Below are positions 7,928 through 14,700 of a stretch of 23,495 nucleotides of DNA, one piece after another. The notes under the pieces are model-generated. The model was not told the DNA's origin, made no database searches, and saw only the letters and a list, made by a program, of their open reading frames with translations. Position 1 is the first letter of the stretch, and every line of letters begins with the position of its first letter. The stretch is from CAYTED01 sp964537075 (lineage in GTDB: Bacteria > Patescibacteriota > Minisyncoccia > Moranbacterales > UBA1568): the NCBI GenBank assembly GCA_964537075.1, contig CAZIBB010000011.1, positions 1-23,495 on the forward strand, written 5' to 3'. Both the position numbers and the translations under genes were made by a program.

Positions 7928-8248
7928 TCAGTGTAGCGTGGCGCTGATTTCGTAGCGGAGGCCACCAATTTCGAGGATACCGACTTCGGCTCCGGCCGCG
8001 ATGTTGATGACATCGCCCTGTTGCTTCGGTTCACCATTGAAGGACCAGCGAGGTATCCTGTCGGATTGGATTTCGACGCCGTCATCATGGAAAAATACAC
8101 GGAACCGACCGCCATCAAAGATTCTGGCGAGCACCTGTTGTGAACCACGTAGCACCCCTGGACCAAGGGTATGCTGCGTTGCTGTCTTGGCGCAGAGCAC
8201 CAACGGAGTCGGATATTGCCGGTGAAGATCCTTCAAACTGAGCTGCAT
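7928..8248 (-). CDS. Orphan 106-aa protein of unknown function
   Basis: 106 residues, soluble, with no signal peptide or membrane helix, rich in predicted beta strands towards the C-terminus (RWSFNGEPKQQGDVINIAAG, then VGILEIGGLRYEISA). I do not recognise the family; the strand-rich glycine pattern could be a small FHA-like or OB-like fold, but that is only an impression. It is very likely expressed: AGGAGG lies 6 bases before the ATG and a TTGACA-17-TTAAAT promoter lies 45-75 bases upstream. It is transcribed alone, convergent with gyrA and divergent from rpsO, which suggests a stand-alone regulator or binding protein rather than an operon subunit. Confidence 0.75.
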   Translation of the reverse strand: MQLSLKDLHRQYPTPLVLCAKTATQHTLGPGVLRGSQQVLARIFDGGRFRVFFHDDGVEIQSDRIPRWSFNGEPKQQGDVINIAAGAEVGILEIGGLRYEISATLH

Positions 8249-8272
8249 GTGAACCTCCTAGAAGTATTAATC

Positions 8273-8288
8273 GTCCACGGATTTGGAC
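8273..8288. promoter_or_regulatory. Inverted repeat at the transcription start of the orphan gene
   Basis: GTCCA and TGGAC arms flank 6 bases (8273-8288). The site is 6-20 bases downstream of the -10 box at 8294-8299, so it covers the expected start of transcription. It could be an operator or a 5'-end hairpin of the mRNA. Confidence 0.35.
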
Positions 8289-8293
8289 AAATC

Positions 8294-8322
8294 ATTTAAA
8301 CATTTTCCTGGCATCTTGTCAA
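8294..8322 (-). promoter_or_regulatory. Promoter of the 106-aa orphan gene
   Basis: On the minus strand a perfect TTGACA (8322-8317), 17-base spacer and TTAAAT (8299-8294). It is the only plausible minus-strand gene's promoter in this gap. Confidence 0.65.
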
Positions 8323-8421
8323 AAAAATAAGAGCATGGTACTCTGATGAAGTAATTATTTTTTTTGTAGCGTATTTTGGTGCCGCATTTCATGGGGTACG
8401 AGAATATGGCTGAATAACGCT

Positions 8422-8685
8422 ATGGCGCTGTCGAACAAGCAGAAAGATCGAGTTACCAAGGAAATCAAGCGGCATGAGAAGGATACTGGTTCTCCGGAGT
8501 ATCAGATCGCCCTCTTTACTGAACAGATCAAGAGACTGACCCTTCATCTGAAGAAAAACAAGCAGGATTTTCACTCTCGTCGCGGGCTCCTCAAGATGGT
8601 TTCCAAGCGAAAGAAACTGGTTTCTTATCTCGAGAAAACCAACCCAGAGGCTCATGCTAAAGTCATGACCGAACTCGGACTCTAA
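8422..8685 (+). CDS. rpsO: 30S ribosomal protein S15
   Basis: Primary 16S rRNA-binding protein of the central domain. The 87 residues match the usual 85-90. The hallmark segments DTGSPEYQIALFTEQIKRLTLHLKKNKQDFHSRRGLL and the final KRKKLVSYL are clear. The ATG at 8422 has no obvious Shine-Dalgarno sequence. In many bacteria rpsO is followed directly by pnp; here pnp is 2.5 kb downstream behind a NYN-RNase gene and a gene on the other strand, so the classical pair is near but broken up. Confidence 0.96.
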   Translation: MALSNKQKDRVTKEIKRHEKDTGSPEYQIALFTEQIKRLTLHLKKNKQDFHSRRGLLKMVSKRKKLVSYLEKTNPEAHAKVMTELGL

Positions 8686-8715
8686 GGGTGAATTTCCATC
8701 TTTGACGCATTTCTT

Positions 8716-8724
8716 TGTTATAAT
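8716..8724 (+). promoter_or_regulatory. Extended -10 promoter after rpsO
   Basis: TG-T-TATAAT (8716-8724), a consensus extended -10. The only -35-like sequence, TTGACG at 8702-8707, is too close (11 bases), so the site would rely on the extended -10. Transcription would start near 8731, within the gap between rpsO and the NYN gene. Confidence 0.4.
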
Positions 8725-8766
8725 CTCTGGTGCTCGACGACATACTTTCATCAGTATGCCTTACTC

Positions 8767-8786
8767 CCTGCCTACCGGTAGGCAGG
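8767..8786. repeat. Perfect 20-bp GC-rich palindrome
   Basis: CCTGCCTACCGGTAGGCAGG reads the same on both strands. It lies in non-coding sequence. It resembles in style the other GC-rich palindromes of this window (4304-4317, 13421-13453, 22237-22272), which all sit in gene leaders or gaps. Confidence 0.7.
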
Positions 8787-8847
8787 CGTTCCTCGATTAT
8801 GCCTCGAACTGCATTCAAAGATAAAAATTCACGATTCATCTGGCAAG

Positions 8848-8879
8848 AACCATCCTATTTCAGGGATGGTTTTTGTTTT
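8848..8879 (+). terminator. Rho-independent terminator before the NYN gene
   Basis: AACCATCC (8848-8855) pairs with GGATGGTT (8864-8871) around an 8-nt loop, followed by TTTTGTTTT. It would end transcripts from rpsO or from the 8716 promoter. Confidence 0.8.
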
Positions 8880-8902
8880 CTATGGTATGATGTGGGTATA
8901 AG
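8873..8902 (+). promoter_or_regulatory. Possible promoter of the NYN gene
   Basis: TTGTTT (8873-8878), 18 bases, TATAAG (8897-8902). The -35 box is carried by the T-tract of the preceding terminator. The predicted leader is about 15 nt. Confidence 0.4.
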
Positions 8903-8923
8903 TGAGGCTTTTTATAAAAAAGT

Positions 8924-9424
8924 ATGATAAATTTTTCGGAACAGAGAGTGGGTGTCCTCGTGGATATACAGAATATGTATTATAGTGGGCGCATCATCCA
9001 TAAGAAAAAAGTGAATTTCAAGGCAATCCTCGAGGAGGGAGTGGGTGATCGGAAACTCATCCGTGCATTTGCCTATGGTGTGAAGACGCCGGAGCAGACA
9101 GAAGAAAAATTTTTTGAGGCTTTGCAGAAGAGTGGGTATGAAGTGAAGACGAAGGATCTGCAGGTATTTCCCGATGGGACAAAGAAGGGGGATTGGGACG
9201 TCGGAATCGCTGTCGATGCGATCAAGATGGCGGCCAAGCTCGATGTAATCGTACTCGTGTCCGGCGACGGCGATTATATCCCGCTCATGCAGTATCTTCA
9301 GAATACCTTCGGGTGCCGGGTGGAAGTGATGGCTTTCCAGGAATCCACGAATGGGAAGGTCATTGAAGAAGCCGACAAGTATACGAACCTCTCGGATAAT
9401 AAAAAGCGATTCCTCATCGCCTGA
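8924..9424 (+). CDS. NYN-domain (LabA/DUF88, PIN-like) ribonuclease
   Basis: 166 residues forming one NYN domain, a PIN-like fold of metal-dependent RNases. Family motifs with their acidic residues are in order: VGVLVDIQNMYY near the N-terminus (D14), GDWDVGIAVDAIKMA at about 88-103, and VLVSGDGDYIPLMQYL at about 110-126. These would form the Mg-binding pocket. The C-terminus adds only a short helix, so there is no partner domain. Substrate is unknown; relatives in other bacteria act on RNA, and neighbours rpsO and pnp fit an RNA-metabolism role, though this is inference. It follows a terminator and probably has its own promoter. TGA is the stop codon. Confidence 0.92.
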   Translation: MINFSEQRVGVLVDIQNMYYSGRIIHKKKVNFKAILEEGVGDRKLIRAFAYGVKTPEQTEEKFFEALQKSGYEVKTKDLQVFPDGTKKGDWDVGIAVDAIKMAAKLDVIVLVSGDGDYIPLMQYLQNTFGCRVEVMAFQESTNGKVIEEADKYTNLSDNKKRFLIA

Positions 9425-9435
9425 TTTTGAGAAAA

Positions 9436-9469
9436 AAAGACCGCGCCGATATTCATCGGGGCGGTCTTT
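9436..9469. terminator. Bidirectional terminator between the convergent NYN and 433-aa genes
   Basis: AAAGACCGC (9436-9444) pairs with GCGGTCTTT (9461-9469), with CCGAT/ATCGG inside past a G-G mismatch and an ATTC loop. Seven T follow on the minus strand, fewer on the plus strand. It serves both convergent genes. Confidence 0.85.
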
Positions 9470-9481
9470 GTTGCGAAGCGG

Positions 9482-10783
9482 TCACTTGACCTTCATGATT
9501 CTGCAGAATTCGTCTGCATCGAAGCGATAGTTCTTCGAGTTGCCGGATTGGACGAGCGTAAGGCAGGAAGAAAGCCCTTTTTGGAATGCATCAAGCCCTT
9601 CGAGGAGGTGGCTCATACGGAAGTACCCTCCTTGTTTTCCGAGCTTGTAAAGTGAGGCGATATCCGTCGTGCCGAGGGTTTTTCCCGTATTGACGAAATG
9701 GGTAAGGAGCTCGGCAGAACTATATGGAAGACCCACTGTTTTGCCGAAGAGAGTTATCGTACCGTTCCGACCATGCTTGGTGAGTATGGCGACCGGCTCT
9801 TTCTTCTCGGGAGCAGCATCCGGTGCTGGCGCGTCTTTTGCCCCAGTGGATACTGCTAGAGTGGAGCTGGTAATGCTGTCAGCTGATGCTACTGTCATCG
9901 CGGGTGAGGGAGTTTCGCCACTTTTCTGCAATTGAGCGAAGACATCGTTCATGGCGGTACTGACTTTTTCCTGCATCTGCGCGAGCAATGCGACTTCTCT
10001 GTCGGCGCGCAGACCATTTATGCCGCCCTGTATTTTTTCGAGGGCAGTGAGAATCTGAGCATTCTGTCCGATAAGGGTTTCGAATGCAGTGAGGAGTGCT
10101 TTCATTTCTACTTCTCCTAAGTCGGGTGTTTTGGATTCGGCAGGGGTCATTATCCGCTGCAAAATCGATTTTGAGACAGGTGGTGGTCTCATGCGTCCTT
10201 GGTGTGTGGTTCGCGCAGTCTCAGACGGCTTTTCTTTTGCAATCCTTGGGGGCTCTTCGCGAGAGTCAGGAAGAGGAATCTCATCGTGATCATCAACAGA
10301 TTCCGATGCGTCACTCGCATGGCGGTTGAGTGCATTGATGAGATTTGCTGCGTTTCCAGGAGGGCGCTTCTTTTCCGGTGGCGGTGGTAATACACCATCT
10401 CGTATGAAATGATTCATGCGCCTGGTATCGATGGTTCCCGTTAGTGCGCTATGGTAGAGTACGTCGGTAGCCCCTGCGAGTTTGTCGTTTTCGATGATGT
10501 TGTCGCTCGGCGTTCCGTAGCGTAGAAATAATACGGAGGGTTTTCCATTGTGTGCCGCCCGGATGGCTTGGACGTATTTGCGCGCAGTGAGTGACCCATG
10601 CCCATGAAAGGCTTCGGTATCGACGATGACCCTCGCGGTAGGTGGCATTTCCCTGACCACCCTGTTGATTTGCTTTTCATCAATGACCTGGAATCGCCGT
10701 ATGGAAAGGTTCTCCCCTTGAATGGCAAGAGGCAGTCCGTTCGAACTGTATTCGATAGCGAAGACGGAAATGGATTCAGCCAT
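9482..10783 (-). CDS. Receiver-like, coiled-coil protein of unknown function (possible regulator)
   Basis: 433 residues in three parts. Residues 1-125 look like a degenerate response-regulator receiver fold: ARVIVDTEAF places D55 at the end of a strand where the phospho-acceptor would be, VLFLRYG resembles the fourth strand and LAGATDVLYHS the AGADxxL turn. The acidic pair near the N-terminus is missing. Residues 130-225 are a low-complexity linker rich in Pro, Ser and charge (LPPPPEKKRPPG). Residues 226-300 are helical with coiled-coil character, then an Ala/Ser/Pro linker. Residues 340-433 are a compact C-terminal domain (LFGKTVGLPYSSAELLTHFV...) that could be a winged helix. I cannot name a family. 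GGGAGG 6 bases before the ATG gives a good start. It is divergent from pnp and shares a palindromic promoter region with it. Confidence 0.75.
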   Translation of the reverse strand: MAESISVFAIEYSSNGLPLAIQGENLSIRRFQVIDEKQINRVVREMPPTARVIVDTEAFHGHGSLTARKYVQAIRAAHNGKPSVLFLRYGTPSDNIIENDKLAGATDVLYHSALTGTIDTRRMNHFIRDGVLPPPPEKKRPPGNAANLINALNRHASDASESVDDHDEIPLPDSREEPPRIAKEKPSETARTTHQGRMRPPPVSKSILQRIMTPAESKTPDLGEVEMKALLTAFETLIGQNAQILTALEKIQGGINGLRADREVALLAQMQEKVSTAMNDVFAQLQKSGETPSPAMTVASADSITSSTLAVSTGAKDAPAPDAAPEKKEPVAILTKHGRNGTITLFGKTVGLPYSSAELLTHFVNTGKTLGTTDIASLYKLGKQGGYFRMSHLLEGLDAFQKGLSSCLTLVQSGNSKNYRFDADEFCRIMKVK

Positions 10784-10830
10784 GGAAGCCTCCCTGGTGA
10801 GGTTATTGTTAAGATTCTGAAGTTTATGGG

Positions 10831-10860
10831 AGTGTAGAGAATAAAAGAGTGAGTTGTCAA
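10831..10860 (-). promoter_or_regulatory. Promoter of the 433-aa receiver-like gene
   Basis: On the minus strand a perfect TTGACA (10860-10855), 18 bases, TACACT (10836-10831). Transcription would start about 40 bases before the ATG at 10783. Confidence 0.5.
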
Positions 10861-10873
10861 TATTTTTTTGACA
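10855..10873. promoter_or_regulatory. Inverted repeat made of two back-to-back -35 boxes
   Basis: TGTCAA (10855-10860), 7 A/T bases, TTGACA (10868-10873). Each arm is a consensus -35 box, one for each direction, so the 433-aa gene and the pnp leader may be controlled from one symmetrical site. Confidence 0.45.
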
Positions 10874-10896
10874 GTCTGGTTAAAATAGGGTAAGGT
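10868..10896 (+). promoter_or_regulatory. Possible promoter of pnp
   Basis: TTGACA (10868-10873), 17 bases, TAAGGT (10891-10896). The -10 is poor; a better TATAAG at 10896-10901 has 22-base spacing. The resulting leader would be about 270 nt and contain the long fold-back at 10929-11088. Confidence 0.35.
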
Positions 10897-10928
10897 ATAA
10901 GAAGTTCATAAATATTAATTTTGGCTTA

Positions 10929-11088
10929 GAGTCGCTCTGGATAGGGTCTCCGTTACGAACTCTTTCAGCTTCGAGTGGAAAGACGCGAAACTTGCGAAGG
11001 CGTATCCTTGGATACGATGCCAAGAGTTTCGAGACTTTACGCCGAAGATGGGAGAGTACAGTAGGTATGTCCCTGTCAAGAGAGACTC
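10929..11088 (+). promoter_or_regulatory. 160-nt fold-back (long imperfect hairpin) in the pnp leader
   Basis: Two 79-base arms meet at a TT loop (11008-11009). The paired blocks, from outside in, are GAGTC/GACTC, CTCT/AGAG, AGGG/CCCT, ACTCTTTCA against TGGGAGAGT (with wobbles), CTTCG/CGAAG, AAAG/CTTT, CGAAACT/AGTTTCG and GTATCC/GGATAC. The arms have equal length, and about two thirds of positions pair without gaps beyond a one-base shift. No ORF of note lies on either strand. It ends 87 bases before the pnp ATG. In E. coli the pnp leader also forms a long stem that RNase III cuts and PNPase then degrades to repress itself; the same role here is an inference. Confidence 0.6.
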
Positions 11089-11175
11089 ACAGAGAAGGGC
11101 GCTTGGCACTCGAATGAACTCAATTTTTGAGCTCATGAATGTGTCTGGCGGCAGTCTCTACGGTCTCAAAGAACT

Positions 11176-13305
11176 ATGGCGGAAGAAAAGAAATGGTCCC
11201 TCCAGCTCGGAGGGCGCGAATTGACGATAGCGACCGGACTTCTCGCGGGTCAGGCAAGCGGATCGGTGACGGTGCAGTATGGCGATACTGTCGTCCTGGC
11301 GACGGCGGTGATGAGCAAGCGTGCCTCCAATGTGATGGGATATTTCCCACTCATGGTGGATTATGAAGAGCGGTATTACGCCGCAGGGAAGATCAAGGGG
11401 TCTCGCTTCATGAAGCGAGAAGGCCGTCCGAGCGATGAAGCGGTGCTTTCGGGTCGCGCGGTTGATCGCACGATACGACCGCTGTTCAATGCGCGCATGC
11501 GCAGCGATGTACAGGTGATTACGACCGTACTCTCCTTTGATGGGGAGAATGATCCGGATCTCGTCGCCATGAATGCCGCTTCGGCCGCACTTTCTATCTC
11601 TGATATACCATGGGACGGACCGATCGGCGCGGTACGCGTGGGACTCGATGCCAAGGGTGCTTTTGTTTTGAATCCAACGACGGAAGAACGAGAAGTCGGT
11701 ACGCTCGACCTCCTTCTCTCAGGAACGAAGGAAAAGATCAATATGATCGAGGCGGGCGCGAGTGAGATAACAGAGGAAAAAATGGCCGAAGCATTTACCT
11801 TCGGATTCGAGGCTATGAAGAAGATTGCCACATTTATCGATACCGTTCGCACTGAAATAGGAAAGGACAAGCGGAATGCGATTCTCCTTGCCGGATCGGA
11901 GGCTTTCGAGGCCGATATGAAAGAATTCCTCATGGGAAGCGGATTGAAGGACGCTATTTATGTACGACCGAAACAAGCCGGCGAAGAAGCTATGGCCGCT
12001 ATCAGTGAAAAGCTCGCCGCATTTGTCGCGGAGAAATACCCTGATGAAAAGAATGCGAAGGATCTGCTTTCGCTCATTTTCGATGAAGTCTCCGATGAAA
12101 TCGTGCATGAAAATGTACTGCATCGCGATATCCGTCCGGATGGTCGGAAATTGACGGAGATCCGCCCGATCTGGTGCAAGACTGGCGTGCTTCCGCGCAC
12201 TCATGGTACCGGACTCTTCACCCGTGGTGAGACACAGGCTTTGACCGTGACGACGCTCGGCGCCCCAGGAGATGAGATGATCGTTGATACCATGGAAGTG
12301 GATATGAAGAAGCGTTATATGCACTTCTATAACTTCCCTCCATATTCCGTGGGTGAAGTGAAGCCGATGCGTGGGCCAGGACGGCGCGAAGTCGGCCATG
12401 GAATGCTCGCTGAAAAAGCTTTGCTTCCGGTGCTGCCAAGCCGTGAGGATTTCCCTTATACGATCATTCTCGTTTCTGAGGTGCTCGCTTCGAACGGATC
12501 TTCATCGATGGCATCGACCTGTGGATCAACGCTCTCGCTTATGGATGCCGGTGTGCCTATCAAGAAGCCGGTTTCCGGTATCGCGATGGGTGTCATGACT
12601 GGTGCGAATGGTGAATACAAGGTATTGACTGACATTCAAGGACTCGAGGATCATTATGGAGACATGGATTTCAAAGTTGCCGGAACACGTGATGGTATCA
12701 CGGCCATGCAGATGGATGTGAAGATCGATGGATTGACGCCGGAAGTGCTCGCCATCGCCATTGCGCAGGCAAAGGTCGCTCGTATGGAAATTCTTGAGAA
12801 AATGCTGGCGGTTATTCCGGAACCTCGCAAGGAAATGTCCCCGTATGCACCACGAATCATCACGCTTCATATCAATCCGGAGAAGATCCGCGATGTCATC
12901 GGACCGGGCGGCAAGATGATCAACCAGATTATCGACGAGACCGGCGTGGCTATCGACATTGAGGATGATGGATCAGTATTTATCACTTCGACAGACGAAA
13001 CGAGTGCGAAGAAAGCCGTTGATTGGGTCATGAATATCACTCGTGAGGTGAAGGCCGGGGAGCTTTTCCAGGCCCGTATCACGCGTATCATGAACTTCGG
13101 AGCTTTTGCTGAAGTGCTCCCAAATCAAGAAGGACTGATTCATATTTCGGAATTGGCTGATCATCGTGTGGAAAATGTGGAAGATGTGGTGCATGTGGGT
13201 GATATCATCCCGGTCATCGTGAAGGAAATCGATTCGCAGGGACGCATCAATCTGTCTCATAAACAGGCGTTGCATCAGGCATCGACCGACAAGGATATGG
13301 AATAG
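11176..13305 (+). CDS. pnp: Polyribonucleotide nucleotidyltransferase (PNPase)
   Basis: 3'-to-5' phosphorolytic exoribonuclease and RNA polymerase of nucleoside diphosphates, a trimer, core of RNA decay. The 709 residues match the usual 700-720. In order: first RNase PH domain (about 8-140), all-helical linker domain (about 142-225), second RNase PH domain (about 320-550), KH domain with IGPGGK at about 574-579, and S1 domain at about 630-700 (FQARITRIMNFGAFAEVLP...EGLIHISELA). The catalytic region DMDFKVAGTRDGITAMQMD at about 496-514 and the phosphate-site segment SNGSSSMASTCG are intact. The ATG at 11176 has no strong Shine-Dalgarno sequence. It is preceded by a long structured leader and followed by a hairpin terminator. 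rpsO is 2.5 kb upstream. Confidence 0.97.
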   Translation: MAEEKKWSLQLGGRELTIATGLLAGQASGSVTVQYGDTVVLATAVMSKRASNVMGYFPLMVDYEERYYAAGKIKGSRFMKREGRPSDEAVLSGRAVDRTIRPLFNARMRSDVQVITTVLSFDGENDPDLVAMNAASAALSISDIPWDGPIGAVRVGLDAKGAFVLNPTTEEREVGTLDLLLSGTKEKINMIEAGASEITEEKMAEAFTFGFEAMKKIATFIDTVRTEIGKDKRNAILLAGSEAFEADMKEFLMGSGLKDAIYVRPKQAGEEAMAAISEKLAAFVAEKYPDEKNAKDLLSLIFDEVSDEIVHENVLHRDIRPDGRKLTEIRPIWCKTGVLPRTHGTGLFTRGETQALTVTTLGAPGDEMIVDTMEVDMKKRYMHFYNFPPYSVGEVKPMRGPGRREVGHGMLAEKALLPVLPSREDFPYTIILVSEVLASNGSSSMASTCGSTLSLMDAGVPIKKPVSGIAMGVMTGANGEYKVLTDIQGLEDHYGDMDFKVAGTRDGITAMQMDVKIDGLTPEVLAIAIAQAKVARMEILEKMLAVIPEPRKEMSPYAPRIITLHINPEKIRDVIGPGGKMINQIIDETGVAIDIEDDGSVFITSTDETSAKKAVDWVMNITREVKAGELFQARITRIMNFGAFAEVLPNQEGLIHISELADHRVENVEDVVHVGDIIPVIVKEIDSQGRINLSHKQALHQASTDKDME

Positions 13306-13330
13306 TCGGAGAATTCCTCATCGGTATCTT

Positions 13331-13357
13331 TTGAAAAAAAAGAAAGAGAGGTATAAT
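13331..13357 (+). promoter_or_regulatory. Possible promoter before the 403-aa membrane-protein gene
   Basis: TTGAAA (13331-13336), 15 bases, perfect TATAAT (13352-13357). The spacing is short. Transcription would begin inside the palindrome at 13359-13384. Confidence 0.35.
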
Positions 13358-13358
13358 G

Positions 13359-13384
13359 AAAGGAGAGGAATATTCCTCTCCTTT
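13359..13384 (+). terminator. 26-bp perfect palindrome after pnp, probable terminator
   Basis: AAAGGAGAGGAAT followed by its exact reverse complement, then TCTCTC. It lies 53 bp past the pnp stop, which suits a terminator, but the T-tail is short and a TATAAT box ends one base before it, so it may instead be an operator at the start of the next transcript. Confidence 0.55.
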
Positions 13385-13418
13385 TCTCTCGCTAATGAAT
13401 CGCACTTACCCTGTGTTA

Positions 13419-13453
13419 CTCGCCTCGCGTCGATGAGTCCGCGAGTCGAGGCG
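13419..13453. repeat. GC-rich palindromic element with alternative stems
   Basis: CGCCTCG (13421-13427) pairs with CGAGGCG (13447-13453); alternatively CTCGCG (13424-13429) pairs with CGCGAG (13440-13445). It lies in the leader of the 403-aa gene, 36 bases before its ATG. Confidence 0.55.
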
Positions 13454-13488
13454 GGTCGTCACTCGCTTGGTAATAAAACAAATATCTT

Positions 13489-14700
13489 ATGAGTCTCTTC
13501 AGTCATAAAACGAAGTCTTCCCTGCCTCAGGAAATTCTTGGTTCGGTGCATACCATGAAAGATGATCTCGACGGCAAAGCAGCTACTCCTCAATCGATGC
13601 AGACAAGCATGCTTCCGGTCAGTGAAGGCGCGAGTCCATTTACTTTTTCTGCGGCTCCGGCCATGAAGAATATGGAGCCAGTGAATGAGAATGGATTGAC
13701 ATCGCCTATCACCATCACGAATACGGATACGAGTCAGGCAAAACCGGATCCGAAGGAGTCGAGCCCCTTTCTGACATCGGATGTCAATCAATCGGCTTCG
13801 CGACCGGAGGCGACGACTCTCTCATTGGATACCCTCCAGCCGAAACCAAATCCGTTGAAGGAGAGAGCGAGAGGTGCATCGTTTGTGAATGAAAATGCCA
13901 CCTTGGGCGCGGAAACTCCCGTCTATGCCGCTCCCGTGAAGAAGAATACCCATATCTTCATGGCCGGCATCATTTTATTGGTACTTGCGGTCGTGGCAGG
14001 CGGTGCTTTCGCTTACTTCACATTTTTTGCCAAGAAGCCGGTGGATGTGGCTCCTATAGAGGTTACCCCTGACATGTCCTTGGGTGAAAATCTAAGCGAT
14101 GCCATGGTAGTGAAAGATACAACTCAAACCACTCCGTTCTCACTTTCCTCACCGAATTATTTGTCGATCGATGTGGAAACCATCACTGCTGAACAATTCC
14201 GAATGGACCTCCGTGAAAAGGAGGCGCTCTTTGAATCGAATAATATAATAAACACCGCGGTCGAATTTTTCATCACGGATAAGAGTAATAACCCGATTGC
14301 CTTCACGCGCTTCGCGACGCTTATGGGGATAACATTTCCGCAGGAGGTTTTGGACGAGATTGAAGAATCATTTTCTGTGTATCTGTACAGCGATAATCGC
14401 ATCCCGCGTGTCGGACTCTCACTTTCCGTAAAAAACAAGGACGCGCTTCAGTCTGTGGTTAAAAAAGATGAGAGCGCCATCCCCTTCGCCCTTCAGTCGC
14501 TTTATCTTGACCCTTCGGTGACGAAAATAACGACTGGAACATTTAGGGAGGGTATATACAAGACATACGACACGCGCTATTTCAATATAGACGACTCCGG
14601 GCTTTCGAATGATTATACTTTTACTGGAAAACATTGGGTTATCGGCACGAGTCAGAAAGCCTTCCAAAAAATACTGGATATTTTTGAGGAGGATCTCTAG
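13489..14700 (+). CDS. Single-pass membrane protein with large extracytoplasmic domain, function unknown
   Basis: 403 residues. Residues 1-153 are polar and low in complexity (Ser, Thr, Pro, Asn) and probably disordered in the cytoplasm. One membrane helix lies at about 155-179 (IFMAGIILLVLAVVAGGAFAYF), followed by a lysine pair and a folded C-terminal domain of about 210 residues outside (LSIDVETITAEQFRMDL..., ending FQKILDIFEEDL). No known motif is recognised. The layout (long cytoplasmic tail, one helix, soluble outer domain) recurs in CPR genomes for envelope or pilus-associated proteins, but I cannot assign one. It is preceded by a GC-rich palindrome and possibly its own promoter, and stands alone between pnp and the large non-coding region. 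Confidence 0.8.
   Translation: MSLFSHKTKSSLPQEILGSVHTMKDDLDGKAATPQSMQTSMLPVSEGASPFTFSAAPAMKNMEPVNENGLTSPITITNTDTSQAKPDPKESSPFLTSDVNQSASRPEATTLSLDTLQPKPNPLKERARGASFVNENATLGAETPVYAAPVKKNTHIFMAGIILLVLAVVAGGAFAYFTFFAKKPVDVAPIEVTPDMSLGENLSDAMVVKDTTQTTPFSLSSPNYLSIDVETITAEQFRMDLREKEALFESNNIINTAVEFFITDKSNNPIAFTRFATLMGITFPQEVLDEIEESFSVYLYSDNRIPRVGLSLSVKNKDALQSVVKKDESAIPFALQSLYLDPSVTKITTGTFREGIYKTYDTRYFNIDDSGLSNDYTFTGKHWVIGTSQKAFQKILDIFEEDL

Larger units (their letters stand above)
8731..8879 (+). ncRNA. Candidate small RNA (or short-peptide leader) between rpsO and the NYN gene
   Basis: About 145 nt lie between an extended -10 promoter and a strong terminator. Local hairpins are CATACT/AGTATG at about 8742-8759, the 20-nt palindrome at 8767-8786, and the terminator. 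An open frame from ATG at 8799 encodes 42 residues (MPRTAFKDKNSRFIWQEPSY at its start) and would end in an ATGA overlap with the next gene at 8924. The terminator would lie inside that frame, so translation and termination are competing explanations. No known RNA family was recognised. Confidence 0.35.

Noticed and set aside
10915..11136. 73-codon minus-strand frame across the pnp leader
   Set aside because: It spans both arms of the fold-back, lacks a ribosome-binding site and has no recognisable features.
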